Source: Streptomyces sp. NBC_00568
Lineage (GTDB): Bacteria; Actinomycetota; Actinomycetes; Streptomycetales; Streptomycetaceae
Direction: 5' to 3'
DNA length: 64,000 bases
Assembly: GCF_026341855.1 (NCBI RefSeq)
Contig: NZ_JAPENW010000001.1
Span: forward strand, 2,843,001 to 2,907,000
The notes below the pieces were generated by a model that saw nothing but the letters and a program-made list of their open reading frames with translations, had not been told where the DNA came from and searched no databases. Below are positions 26,819 to 38,204 of the stretch, in pieces. The stretch's first letter is position 1; each line of letters starts with the position of its first letter. The position numbers and the translations under genes are program-made.

Positions 26819-26838
26819 GGGCAGACCAGAAGGAACGC

Positions 26839-28539
26839 ATGAACAGAGCCATCAGCGCGAAGGGCACCCTCTCCTCGGCCCTCGTGCTCGCCACCGCGGG
26901 CGGACTGCTCACCGCGGCCGGCACCGCCGCCTCCGCAGTGACGAACTGCACATCGCCCGTTTATAAGCGGCAGTTCTATGCGAACACCACATTCTCGGGC
27001 ACACCGAAGAAGACGGACTGCGACTCCGCGATCGACCAGAACTGGGGTTCCGGCGCGCCCGCCCCGGGTCTGCCCGCCAACGACTTCGGCGTCCGCTGGA
27101 CCGTGACCCGGGATTTCGGCTCGGGCGGCCCCTTCACCCTTCCCGTCACGACGCAGGACGGAATACGGGTCTATCTGGACGGCGTGCGCAAGGTCGACCT
27201 CTGGAAGAACGTCTCGGCCACCCAGTCGAAAACGGTCAACCTCACCATTCCGCACGGACAGCACACTCTGCGCATAGATTTCGCCAATTGGACGGGCAAG
27301 GCAAATGTCACCTTCGCCTACAAACCCGTCACTTCCGCCACAACCGACAAGATCAAGCCACTTGTGCCGACGGGTCCTTCGGCGACGTACGACACCGCCA
27401 CGGGCAAGGCCAAGGTCTCCTGGTCGAAGAACCAGGAGATGGACCTCGCGGGCTACCGCGTCTACCGCCGCCTCAAGGGCAGCACCACCTGGACACGGCT
27501 GACCACGACGACCGCCACCTCGTACACCGACACGACCCTCCCGGTGACCGGCGTGACCTATGAGTACGAGGTCCGCGCCTACGACAAGGCGGCCAACGAG
27601 TCCGCGGGGACGACGCCCCGCTCAGTGACCACCGCCGACCGGACGGCGCCCGCCGTGCCCACGGGCCTGACCGTCACCGACTCCTCCGACAAGGGCGGGC
27701 TGCGGACCGGCTGGAGCGCGGTCGCGGGGGCGTCCTCGTACCGGGTGTACCGGGCTGCGGCCGAAAACGGCTCCTTCAGCAGGATCGGCAGCACCGGAGA
27801 GGTCTCGTACCGCGACTCCACGGCCGAGCAAGGCACCACCTACTACTACCGGGTGACCGCCGTCGACGCGGCGGGCAACGAGTCCCCGCGGTCCGGCGCC
27901 GTCAGCGGCCGGCGCCGGGACGACACCCCGCCGTCCGCCGTCACCGGGCTGACCGCCACCCCGACCGGATACGGATTCGAGCTGAACTGGGACGCGAATC
28001 CGACGCCCGACCTGGGGCGGTACGTCGTCTACGCGGGCGAGCTGCTGGGCGACGAGGAGGAGCAGGTCTGCTCCGTCCACGAAGTGGAGTGGCTGTGGGC
28101 CGACACCACCTCGTACGCCTACCGCACCCTCCCGGACGGCGAGGAGCGCTGCTTCTTCATCGACGCCGTCGACGACGACTGGAACTCCCACTGGAAGTGG
28201 ACCCACGAGCCGAACATCGTGCCCGCGACCGAACGCGACACGACGCCGGGCGTGGCCACACCCGGAGGTTCGCCGGTCGAGCTGACGGCGTCCACCGCCG
28301 AGAACGGCGCGGCACCCGTCTCGCTGTCCTGGGGCGCGGTGGCCGACGCCACCGGCTACCAGGTCTACCGCTGGAACCCGGGTACCGGGTCATACGAGAA
28401 GCTGGCGGCCACCTCACAGCGGTTCTACGAGGACACCACCGCCGCCAAGGGCGTCACCCACTACTACTGGGTGACGGCCATGCACGCCGACGGCACCGAG
28501 TCGGCGCCCGGCGCCGACTACGCGATCCTGGCCCCGTGA
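26839..28539 (+). CDS. Secreted PA14-like / fibronectin type III repeat protein
   Basis: A 566-residue exported protein with a Sec signal peptide (cleavage near GTAASA, about residue 34). Residues 36-165 resemble a PA14-type carbohydrate-binding domain (YKRQFYANTTFSGTP, GIRVYLDGVRKVDLW, HTLRIDFANWTGKANVTF). Four fibronectin III-like domains follow (about 175-265, 270-360, 365-460, 470-565), with repeated YRVYR, YEYEVRAYDKAANES and YYYRVTAVDAAGNES. There is no catalytic domain. The role is presumably polysaccharide or surface binding. The start ATG has AGAAGGA upstream. Confidence 0.82.
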   Translation: MNRAISAKGTLSSALVLATAGGLLTAAGTAASAVTNCTSPVYKRQFYANTTFSGTPKKTDCDSAIDQNWGSGAPAPGLPANDFGVRWTVTRDFGSGGPFTLPVTTQDGIRVYLDGVRKVDLWKNVSATQSKTVNLTIPHGQHTLRIDFANWTGKANVTFAYKPVTSATTDKIKPLVPTGPSATYDTATGKAKVSWSKNQEMDLAGYRVYRRLKGSTTWTRLTTTTATSYTDTTLPVTGVTYEYEVRAYDKAANESAGTTPRSVTTADRTAPAVPTGLTVTDSSDKGGLRTGWSAVAGASSYRVYRAAAENGSFSRIGSTGEVSYRDSTAEQGTTYYYRVTAVDAAGNESPRSGAVSGRRRDDTPPSAVTGLTATPTGYGFELNWDANPTPDLGRYVVYAGELLGDEEEQVCSVHEVEWLWADTTSYAYRTLPDGEERCFFIDAVDDDWNSHWKWTHEPNIVPATERDTTPGVATPGGSPVELTASTAENGAAPVSLSWGAVADATGYQVYRWNPGTGSYEKLAATSQRFYEDTTAAKGVTHYYWVTAMHADGTESAPGADYAILAP

Positions 28540-28542
28540 ACG

Positions 28543-28585
28543 CGCGAAGGGGCCGGGAGGTCGTGAACCTCCCGGCCCCTTCGCG
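28543..28585. terminator. Bidirectional terminator, Fn3 gene / dnaK operon
   Basis: Perfect 19-bp arms (28543-28561 and 28567-28585) with a 5-nt loop, 3 bases after the Fn3 stop and 8 bases after the hspR stop. Confidence 0.88.
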
Positions 28586-28592
28586 GGTGCGA

Positions 28593-29048
28593 TCAGTCGG
28601 ACTGCTGCCGCTTCGGTCGCCACACCACCAGCGCGCTGGTCTGCTGGACCTCCTGGTACGGGACCAGGTCGCGGCGGTACGAGGCGTGCACGGCGGCCTC
28701 GCGCTGCTGCATGGCGGCCGCGGCGCCGTCGAGCGCCGACTCCAGCTCCGCGACGCGGGACTGGAGCGCGGCCACCTGGTTCTCCAGCTCGATGATGCGC
28801 TTGATGCCGGCCAGGTTGATGCCCTCGTCCTGCGACAACTGCTGGACGGCGCGCAGCAGTTCGATGTCACGGGCCGAGTAACGGCGGCCCCGCCCGGCCG
28901 TGCGGTCGGGAGAGACCAGACCCAGCCGGTCGTACTGACGCAGGGTCTGCGGATGGAGTCCGGAGAGCTGGGCCGCCACCGAGATGACGTAGACCGGTGT
29001 CTCCTCGGTCAGTTCGTACGGGTTGCGCCGACGACCGGTCGTATCCAT
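28593..29048 (-). CDS. hspR: Heat shock repressor HspR
   Basis: A MerR-family repressor of the dnaK operon and clpB, last gene of the operon, so DnaK and its own repressor are made together. The 151-residue protein has the MerR HTH (VYVISVAAQLSGLHPQTLRQYDRLGLV, split here: VAAQLSGLHPQTLRQYDRLG), TAGRGRRYSARDIELL, and a long C-terminal coiled coil (IIELENQVAALQSRVAELE). DnaK acts as co-repressor in the known Streptomyces system. The start ATG at 29048 lies 7 bases after the dnaJ stop. Confidence 0.95.
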   Translation of the reverse strand: MDTTGRRRNPYELTEETPVYVISVAAQLSGLHPQTLRQYDRLGLVSPDRTAGRGRRYSARDIELLRAVQQLSQDEGINLAGIKRIIELENQVAALQSRVAELESALDGAAAAMQQREAAVHASYRRDLVPYQEVQQTSALVVWRPKRQQSD

Positions 29049-29055
29049 GGCTCCG

Positions 29056-30243
29056 TCATGCTCCCTTCGCGGCCTGGAACAGCTCCGCCCGCGGATCCTC
29101 ACCCGCGGTCGCCTCGCGATACGCCTCCAGGGCGTCACGAGCCTTGCCCGACACGTCCTGGGGGACCGCCACTTCGACGGTGACGAGGAGATCGCCCCGG
29201 GTGCCGTCCTTGCGGACCGCGCCCCTCCCCCTGGCTCGCATGGTGCGTCCGTTGGGTGTGCCCGGCGGCAGCTTCAGGGTCACCGCGGGTCCGCCCAGCG
29301 TCGGCACCTTCACCTCACCGCCGAGCGCCGCCTCCGCGAAGGTGACGGGCACGGTGACGGTGAGGTTGTCGCCCTTGCGGCCGAAGACCGGGTGGGCGTC
29401 CACATGGACGGTGACGTACAGGTCGCCGGACGGGCCGCCCCGTTCGCCGGGCGCGCCCTTGCCGCGCAGCCGGATCCGCTGCCCGTCGGTGACCCCCGCC
29501 GGGATGCGGACCTGCATCGTGCGGGACGACTTGGCGCGGCCGCTGCCCGTGCACTCCATGCAGGGGTGCTCGGCGATGAGGCCGCGGCCCTTGCAGTCCG
29601 GGCAGGGGTCCGTCAGCGAGAACCCGCCACCGGAGCCCCGTGCCACCTGGCCGGTGCCGACGCAGGTCGGGCACACGCGCGGTGTGCCGTTCTTGTCGCC
29701 GGTGCCGGAGCAGGCCTTGCACGGCTGCTGCGAGGTCATGCGCAGCGGAACGGTCGCGCCGTCCACCGCCTCCGTGAAGGACAGCGTGACCTCGGTGTCG
29801 ATGTCCTGGCCGCGCCGGGGCTGCGTACGCGTCCCCGTGGTGGCGCCGCCGCGGTTGAACAGGCCGCCGAAGACGTCACCGATGCCGCCGCCGAAGCCGC
29901 CGGCTCCTCCCGCTCCCTGGCCCTGGGCGCCGCCTCCGAAGAGGTCGCCCAGGTCGAAGTTGAAGTTGCCGCCGCCCGCGCCGGGACCCGGCCGGAAGCC
30001 ACCGTTGCCGAAGAGGGCGCGTGCCTCGTCGTACTCCTTGCGCTTCTTGGGGTCGCCGAGCACGTCGTTCGCCTCGGAGATCTCCTTGAAGCGCTCCTCG
30101 GCCTTGGTGTTGCCCTTGTTGGCGTCCGGGTGGAACTCGCGGGCGAGCTTCCGGTACGCCTTCTTGATCTCGGCCTCGGTGGCGTCCTTGGGGACGCCGA
30201 GGACCTTGTAGAAGTCCTTCTCGATGAAGTCCTTGGTGCTCAT
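29056..30243 (-). CDS. dnaJ: Chaperone DnaJ
   Basis: The 395-residue co-chaperone stimulates DnaK ATPase. The J-domain (residues 10-75) has the HPD motif in AREFHPDANKG. A Gly/Phe-rich linker (about 78-135) and the zinc region with four CxxCxGxG motifs (CKACSGTG, CPTCVGTG, CPDCKGRG, CMECTGSG) follow, then the two substrate-binding barrels. It is the third gene of the operon, after grpE with a 33-base gap. Confidence 0.97.
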   Translation of the reverse strand: MSTKDFIEKDFYKVLGVPKDATEAEIKKAYRKLAREFHPDANKGNTKAEERFKEISEANDVLGDPKKRKEYDEARALFGNGGFRPGPGAGGGNFNFDLGDLFGGGAQGQGAGGAGGFGGGIGDVFGGLFNRGGATTGTRTQPRRGQDIDTEVTLSFTEAVDGATVPLRMTSQQPCKACSGTGDKNGTPRVCPTCVGTGQVARGSGGGFSLTDPCPDCKGRGLIAEHPCMECTGSGRAKSSRTMQVRIPAGVTDGQRIRLRGKGAPGERGGPSGDLYVTVHVDAHPVFGRKGDNLTVTVPVTFAEAALGGEVKVPTLGGPAVTLKLPPGTPNGRTMRARGRGAVRKDGTRGDLLVTVEVAVPQDVSGKARDALEAYREATAGEDPRAELFQAAKGA

Positions 30244-30276
30244 CCCCGACGTCCCTCCTTCCTCATCCGGTCAAGC

Positions 30277-32818
<2,542 letters not shown>

Positions 32819-32849
32819 TGTGCACGACGTCCGCCTCTCGGTCAACAGA

Positions 32850-32870
32850 CCTGAGTCGTGGGGGCTCAAC
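32850..32870 (-). promoter_or_regulatory. HAIR-like operator 2, dnaK promoter
   Basis: CCTGAGT-N7-GCTCAAC matches 11 of 14 consensus positions and has the right 7-base spacer, 31 bases upstream of HAIR 1. Multiple HAIR copies are known for dnaK in Streptomyces coelicolor. Confidence 0.6.
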
Positions 32871-32924
32871 TCTTATCCGTTCCTTACACGCAGGTAGCCT
32901 CTGGCCTGCGGTTTTCTCTCAGAG

Positions 32925-34040
32925 TCAGTGCACCCTCACCGCGTCCGGAGCCGCCCGGCGGGGCCTCCCCGGCCGGTACGCGGATCTCGGGACGGGTCCC
33001 CCGGGGGAGGGAATCGCATGCGGAGGGGAACGGCGGGAGCGGGGCCCCGGACGAACGGCCCCCGCGACGGCGACCAGCGCCACGGCACCGGCCACCCACC
33101 AGGCGGCCCCCGCCCCCAGCCACCCCAGATCGATGAGCAGCCCGACGAGCGCACCCGCGAACGCGGCGAGCCCCGTCACGACCAGGACCCCCTGCCGGGT
33201 CAGCCCCGCCCGCCGCAGCCGGTGCACCAGATGGTCCGGCGCAGGCCGCAGCAGCGGTCTCCCCGCCCGCCGCCGCGACACGAGGACCAGGACGGCGTCG
33301 GCACTGGCCACGGCCGTCAGCGCGAACCCGGCGCCGAAGCCGGGCCCCGCGGGCCGCTCCGCGTGCACCAGCACGACCGCCGAGGCCAGCACGAACCCGG
33401 CGAACAACGACCCGCACCGGCCCGGAGCGATCCGGGCCGGCGGCCATCCGTGCATCAGAAGGCCGGTGAGGGCGGCGGCCAGCACACTGAGCAGCGCCGC
33501 GAGCCCGTCCATGACCTCGGCCGCCGCGCACCCGCTGAGCGCGAACGCGGTGATGACGCCGACCGTCCCCATCACCCCGTCGGCATGGTCGAGGGAGCGG
33601 AAGGCGTGCGTCACGAGGACGACCCAGACGACGGCCAGCACGCCTCCCGGCATGCCGAGTTCGTCATGGGGGACGGTCAGCGCGGCGGCCGCGGCGACTC
33701 CGGCCACGCACACGACCGGCGGCACGGGGAACAGATCGGCGGCCAGCCCGAGCAGGGCGACCGCGATCCCGGCGACCAGCAGCCGTCCGGCCTCCGGCCC
33801 GAGCGGGGCGACACCGGTCCAGTCGCCGGCCCAGCCGACGAACGCCGTCCCGCCCACCACGGCCACCCCTCCGAGCAGGGGGACCGGCCGCCCTCTCCCC
33901 GGCGCTCGCGGCCTGGCCCGGCGTGAGGGCGGCCCCGTCCCGTCGGCCACACCGAAGCGCAGGGAGAACGACCGCAGCAGCGCGGCGAGCGCGGCGGTGA
34001 GGAGCAGAGCGGCGGCGGCGGCCGAGATTCCGTACAGCAC
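32925..34040 (-). CDS. MraY/WecA-like phosphoglycosyltransferase homologue, motifs degenerate
   Basis: A 371-residue membrane protein with about ten helices. Family marks are VPLLGGVAVVGGTAFV near residue 53, HAFRSLDHADGVMGTVG (normally N-x-DG) and PDHLVHRLRRAGLTRQGVLV (the His-rich cytoplasmic loop of WecA/TagO). The DDxxxLxP motif that holds catalytic Asp residues reads AADLFPVPP, so one Asp of the pair is missing. It may be inactive or use a changed mechanism. It starts with GTG at 34040. It lies upstream of dnaK on the same strand, separated by the HAIR promoter. Confidence 0.72.
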   Translation of the reverse strand: MLYGISAAAAALLLTAALAALLRSFSLRFGVADGTGPPSRRARPRAPGRGRPVPLLGGVAVVGGTAFVGWAGDWTGVAPLGPEAGRLLVAGIAVALLGLAADLFPVPPVVCVAGVAAAAALTVPHDELGMPGGVLAVVWVVLVTHAFRSLDHADGVMGTVGVITAFALSGCAAAEVMDGLAALLSVLAAALTGLLMHGWPPARIAPGRCGSLFAGFVLASAVVLVHAERPAGPGFGAGFALTAVASADAVLVLVSRRRAGRPLLRPAPDHLVHRLRRAGLTRQGVLVVTGLAAFAGALVGLLIDLGWLGAGAAWWVAGAVALVAVAGAVRPGPRSRRSPPHAIPSPGGPVPRSAYRPGRPRRAAPDAVRVH

Positions 34041-34237
34041 ATCGCTAATTTAGGGGTAATTGTCACAGTATTGTGCGAATAACACGATCGGGTTTACGTG
34101 TCCTGTCGCCCCCGGGCCAAACGGACCTTCTGCCCGCCATCGGCGCGGTCGGTCAGGCTTCCCTCAGCGACGCAGATCACCGCACCTCTGGCTACAGTGC
34201 GGCGGAAGAAGTGGGTAGTCTCAGACGGACTGCATAA

Positions 34238-34251
34238 GTTACCGCTTAGTA
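34238..34251 (+). promoter_or_regulatory. TTAC-N6-GTAA dyad upstream of the EtfD-type gene
   Basis: TTACCGCTTAGTAA lies 56 bases upstream of the start codon. Short dyads of this type are bound by TetR-family regulators of fatty acid degradation in actinobacteria. The assignment is inference from sequence form and from the function of the downstream gene. Confidence 0.4.
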
Positions 34252-34306
34252 ATCACCTTCGAGGTCACCCTCGAAGCAACACCTCGCAGGCCCGAGGAGC
34301 CCCCGA

Positions 34307-36598
34307 ATGCAACTCGCCGCGATCATTGTGTCGCTGGTCCTGACCGTGGTCGGCGTCGCGCTGCTCGCACGCGCCATCGGTCAGTTCGTCCAGTACTTCA
34401 AACTGGGCCAGCCGGTCCCGGCCGGTACGCGGACCGACAACCCCTACGCGCGCAGCGTGACGCTCGTCAAGGAGTTCCTCGGCCACACGCGGATGAACCG
34501 CTGGGGCATCGTGGGCTTCGCCCACTGGTTCGTGGCGATCGGCTTCCTGACCCTGCCGCCGACCCTGGCCCAAGCCTTCGGCCAGCTCTTCGAGGCCGAC
34601 TGGACGCTGCCGGTCATCGGCGGCTTCCTGCCTTTCGAGCTGTACATCGAGTTCATCGGCGTGATGACGATCCTCGGTATCGCCGTACTCATCGCGATCC
34701 GCCTGATGAACCTGCCGTCCCGCCCGGGCCGCAAGTCCCGCTTCGCGGGCTCCAAGGCCGGCCAGGCGTACTTCGTCGAGTACGTCATCCTCACCATCGG
34801 CCTCGCCATCTACGTGCTGCGTGGCCTCGAGGGCGCCATCCACCACGTGGAGCACTACGAGGCCGCGTACTTCGCCTCGTACCCGCTGGTCCTGGCCTTC
34901 AAGGGGCTTGGCGTCACCACCCTGCAGAACCTGATCTACCTCACCGCCATGGTGAAGATCAGCACCTCGTTCATCTGGATGATCGTGGTCTCGCTGAACA
35001 CGAACATGGGCGTGGCCTGGCACCGCTTCCTGGCCTTCCCCAACATCTGGTTCAAGCGTGACGCCAAGGGCGGGACCGCCCTCGGCGCGCTGCTCCCGAT
35101 GACCAGCGCCGGCAAGGCCATCGACTTCACCGACCCCGGTGAGGACGACGTCTTCGGTGTCTCCCAGGTCGAGCAGTTCTCCTGGAAGGGCCTGCTCGAC
35201 TTCTCCACCTGCACCGAGTGCGGCCGCTGCCAGTCGCAGTGCCCCGCCTGGAACACCGGCAAGCCCCTCTCCCCCAAGCTCCTCATCATGTCGCTGCGCG
35301 ACCACGCGCACGCCAAGGCCCCGTACCTGCTGGCCGGCGGCGGCAAGAACATGGAGGGCGAGGAGAAGGCGTCCGAGGAGCAGCTCAAGGACGTCCCCGC
35401 GGCCGCCCTCGCCGAGGCCGAGCGCCCCCTCATCGGCACCGCCGAGGAGAACGGCGTCATCGACCCGGACGTCCTGTGGTCCTGCACCACCTGCGGCGCC
35501 TGTGTCGAGCAGTGCCCGGTGGACATCGAGCACATCGACCACATCGTCGACATGCGCCGCTACCAGGTGATGATCGAGAGCGCGTTCCCGTCCGAGGCGG
35601 GCACGATGCTCAAGAACCTGGAGAAGAAGGGCAACCCCTGGGGTCTGGCCAAGAAGCAGCGCCTCGAGTGGACCAAGGAGGTCGACTTCGAGATCCCCGT
35701 CGTCGGCCGCGACATCGAGGACCTGACCGAGGTCGAGTACCTGTACTGGGTCGGCTGCGCCGGCGCCCTGGAGGACCGCGCCAAGAAGACCACCAAGGCC
35801 TTCGCGGAGCTGCTGCACATGGCGGGCGTCAAGTTCGCGATCATGGGCGGCGACGAGAAGTGCACCGGTGACTCCGCCCGCCGCCTCGGCAACGAGCCCC
35901 TGTTCCAGGAGCTCGGCATGGAGAACGTCGCCGCGCTGAACATGGCGTTCGGCGAGGAGCTCGACGACGAGGGCAACGTCACCGCCGACTCGAAGAAGCC
36001 GCGGACGGCGAAGAAGATCGTCGCCACCTGCCCGCACTGCCTCAACACGATCGGCAACGAGTACCCGCAGATCGGCGGCGACTACGAGGTCATCCACCAC
36101 ACCCAGCTGCTCCAGCACCTCATCGACGAGGGCAAGCTGCTCCCGGTGACCCCGGTCGAGGGCCTCATCACCTACCACGACCCCTGCTACCTGGGCCGCC
36201 ACAACAAGATCTACACGCCCCCGCGCGAGATCATGTCCGCCGTCCCGGGCCTGCGCCAGCAGGAGATGCACCGCCACAAGGAGCGCGGCTTCTGCTGCGG
36301 CGCCGGCGGCGCGCGGATGTGGATGGAGGAGCGGATCGGCAAGCGCATCAACAACGAGCGCGTCGACGAGGCCCTGTCGCTGAACCCGGACATCGTCTCC
36401 ACCGCCTGCCCGTTCTGCCTCGTCATGCTGACCGACTCGGTCAACGGCAAGAAGAACGACGGCAAGGCCAAGGAGTCCATCCAGGTCGTCGACGTCGCCC
36501 AGCTTCTCCTGGAGTCCGTCAAGACCCCGGTCGACGACGAGCCCCCGGCCGGCGCGGCCGAGTCGGAGAGCGAGCCGGAGCCCGAACCGGTGAAGTAG
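34307..36598 (+). CDS. EtfD-type membrane Fe-S oxidoreductase (HdrD-like)
   Basis: A 763-residue fusion. Residues 1-250 are a membrane domain with five to six helices and His residues suited to haem b (HWFVAIGFLTL, HHVEHYEAAYF), like nitrate reductase gamma / HdrE. Residues 300-420 hold two 4Fe-4S motifs, CTECGRCQSQCP and CTTCGACVEQCP. Two CCG domains follow (WVGCAGALEDRAKK, CPHCLNTIGNEYP, YHDPCYLGRHN, GFCCGAGGARMW). The layout matches M. tuberculosis Rv0338c (EtfD), which passes electrons from acyl-CoA dehydrogenases via EtfAB to menaquinone. No etfAB genes are adjacent. The acidic C-terminal tail is unconserved. Confidence 0.85.
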   Translation: MQLAAIIVSLVLTVVGVALLARAIGQFVQYFKLGQPVPAGTRTDNPYARSVTLVKEFLGHTRMNRWGIVGFAHWFVAIGFLTLPPTLAQAFGQLFEADWTLPVIGGFLPFELYIEFIGVMTILGIAVLIAIRLMNLPSRPGRKSRFAGSKAGQAYFVEYVILTIGLAIYVLRGLEGAIHHVEHYEAAYFASYPLVLAFKGLGVTTLQNLIYLTAMVKISTSFIWMIVVSLNTNMGVAWHRFLAFPNIWFKRDAKGGTALGALLPMTSAGKAIDFTDPGEDDVFGVSQVEQFSWKGLLDFSTCTECGRCQSQCPAWNTGKPLSPKLLIMSLRDHAHAKAPYLLAGGGKNMEGEEKASEEQLKDVPAAALAEAERPLIGTAEENGVIDPDVLWSCTTCGACVEQCPVDIEHIDHIVDMRRYQVMIESAFPSEAGTMLKNLEKKGNPWGLAKKQRLEWTKEVDFEIPVVGRDIEDLTEVEYLYWVGCAGALEDRAKKTTKAFAELLHMAGVKFAIMGGDEKCTGDSARRLGNEPLFQELGMENVAALNMAFGEELDDEGNVTADSKKPRTAKKIVATCPHCLNTIGNEYPQIGGDYEVIHHTQLLQHLIDEGKLLPVTPVEGLITYHDPCYLGRHNKIYTPPREIMSAVPGLRQQEMHRHKERGFCCGAGGARMWMEERIGKRINNERVDEALSLNPDIVSTACPFCLVMLTDSVNGKKNDGKAKESIQVVDVAQLLLESVKTPVDDEPPAGAAESESEPEPEPVK

Positions 36599-36656
36599 CG
36601 GCACGAGCGGTCCGGCCGGCAGGCACAGCCGACCGGCCGGATCCGATCGGTACGAC

Positions 36657-36692
36657 CGACACCCCCGTGCTCTCAGGAGCACGGGGGTGTCG
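36657..36692 (+). terminator. Terminator of the EtfD-type gene
   Basis: Perfect 16-bp arms (36657-36672 and 36677-36692) with a 4-nt TCAG loop, 58 bases past the stop. Confidence 0.85.
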
Positions 36693-36753
36693 CCGTATGT
36701 CGAACGCGTGCATCATTACCCAGTCGTTTTCAACGGGGCTGACGAGGTGAGCG

Positions 36754-38049
36754 GTGCGCGGGCGAATACGCGGGACACATACGGCGACGGCTCTCGGGTG
36801 CGTCCTCCTCCTCGCCGCCTGCGGCCCCACCGGCGGCGCCGCGGCCCCCGAGCACACACCCGTGCGGGTCGCCGACGCCCCGGCCCTGCTCCCCGTGCCG
36901 CACGGCAAGGGCAGCAAGGTCGCCGACGACTTCAACGGCGACGGGCACCGCGACCTGGTGATCGGTGACCTGGTCAAGGAGCAGAGCCACGCCGACGACG
37001 CGGGCATCGGGATCGTCTACGGCGGTGCGCGCGGACTCACGCCCGGGGCGCGGCAGTTGCTCGATCCCCGCAAGCAGGCCGCCGCGACCAAGGGCCGGCT
37101 CCCCGCCGTCTTCGACGCGGAGGAGAGCTGCGACCTGGACAAGGACGGCTTCACGGATCTCGTCGTGTCGACCGACCCGCCCTACGACGGCCAGGGGCAG
37201 CCCCCGGTCCCCCTCCAGATCCTCTTCGGCTCCCCCGACGGCCTGAACGGCAAGGGAGTGCGGCTCGTCATCCCGGCGCAGGCACGTTTCGGCAACGACT
37301 GGCCCGATCAGCCGGTCTGCGGCGACTTCGACGGCGACGGCGCGCAGGACCTCGTCGTGCACGCCTCCAACGGCGAACTGAGCTATCTGCGCGGCCCGTT
37401 CAGCCGCAAGGGCACCCCGCGCGCCGCGGGGAAGCCGCTCGCCTCTCCGGGCAATGTGCCGACCGGGCCCGCCGCCGACGTGAACCGCGACGGCTACGAC
37501 GACCTCCTCGTCCGTACGGCGGCCGACGGCGCCGCCACCTCCGCCGTCGTCCTCGGCGGACCGGCGGGCCCCACCCGCACCGGGGCCACCCTGCCGGCCG
37601 GCATCGACGTGGCGTTCGGCCGCTTCGGACGGGGCAAGGCACTCGACGCGGCCGTCGGATCGATGGGCGGAACGTCTCTGCGCTACGACCTCCCCGGCGC
37701 CGCCCGCAGGACGGTCGCCATCCCGGGATCGGTCCTCGACGCGGGTGACTTCGACGGGGACGGGCTCAGTGAACTCGTCTCCAGCGGAACGGCGTTGCGC
37801 GTCCTCCGGGGCCGTGCGGCCGGACTGTCCGCGACCGGCACGGTGACCGTGAAGCCTCCCGCCGAGGGCACCACCCGCGTCCTGGCCGTCGCCGACTTCA
37901 CCGGGGACGGGCGGGCCGACCTGGTGGTGCGGACGTTCCGGGGCGAGACACGGGACACGGTCGCGGTGTACCCGGGCGAGAAGGGTGGGCCGGTGGCCGC
38001 CACGCCCGACGTCACCTTCTCCACCGCCGCGTTCCTGCCCAAGACCTGA
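36754..38049 (+). CDS. FG-GAP repeat lipoprotein 1
   Basis: A 431-residue lipoprotein (lipobox LLLAACG, Cys near residue 23) whose mature part is a seven-bladed integrin-like propeller. Ca-binding DxDGDG motifs recur: ADDFNGDGHRDLVIGD, CDLDKDGFTDLVVS, CGDFDGDGAQDLVVH, ADVNRDGYDDLLVR, AGDFDGDGLSELVSS, VADFTGDGRADLVVR. No enzyme motif is seen. Start GTG at 36754 with GAGGTGA upstream. First of four consecutive FG-GAP genes. Confidence 0.85.
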   Translation: MRGRIRGTHTATALGCVLLLAACGPTGGAAAPEHTPVRVADAPALLPVPHGKGSKVADDFNGDGHRDLVIGDLVKEQSHADDAGIGIVYGGARGLTPGARQLLDPRKQAAATKGRLPAVFDAEESCDLDKDGFTDLVVSTDPPYDGQGQPPVPLQILFGSPDGLNGKGVRLVIPAQARFGNDWPDQPVCGDFDGDGAQDLVVHASNGELSYLRGPFSRKGTPRAAGKPLASPGNVPTGPAADVNRDGYDDLLVRTAADGAATSAVVLGGPAGPTRTGATLPAGIDVAFGRFGRGKALDAAVGSMGGTSLRYDLPGAARRTVAIPGSVLDAGDFDGDGLSELVSSGTALRVLRGRAAGLSATGTVTVKPPAEGTTRVLAVADFTGDGRADLVVRTFRGETRDTVAVYPGEKGGPVAATPDVTFSTAAFLPKT

Positions 38050-38204
38050 CGGATCAGGACTTGTCGACGAGTTTCCCGACCGACGCGGGCAGGCCGCCGC
38101 CGTCGGGCACGTAGAACGACGGGCAACCCTTCGTACGCCTCGGGAGTCACTCCCCGAATTCCCCTGGTCGTCGTCCGATCCCCCGGTCCCCTTTGGAGCC
38201 CACC

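Noticed and set aside
34265..36682. Long open frame antisense to the EtfD-type gene
   Set aside because: It mirrors the real gene; its amino acid make-up (Val/Asp/Gly/Leu-rich, no motifs) is typical of antisense frames in high-GC DNA.
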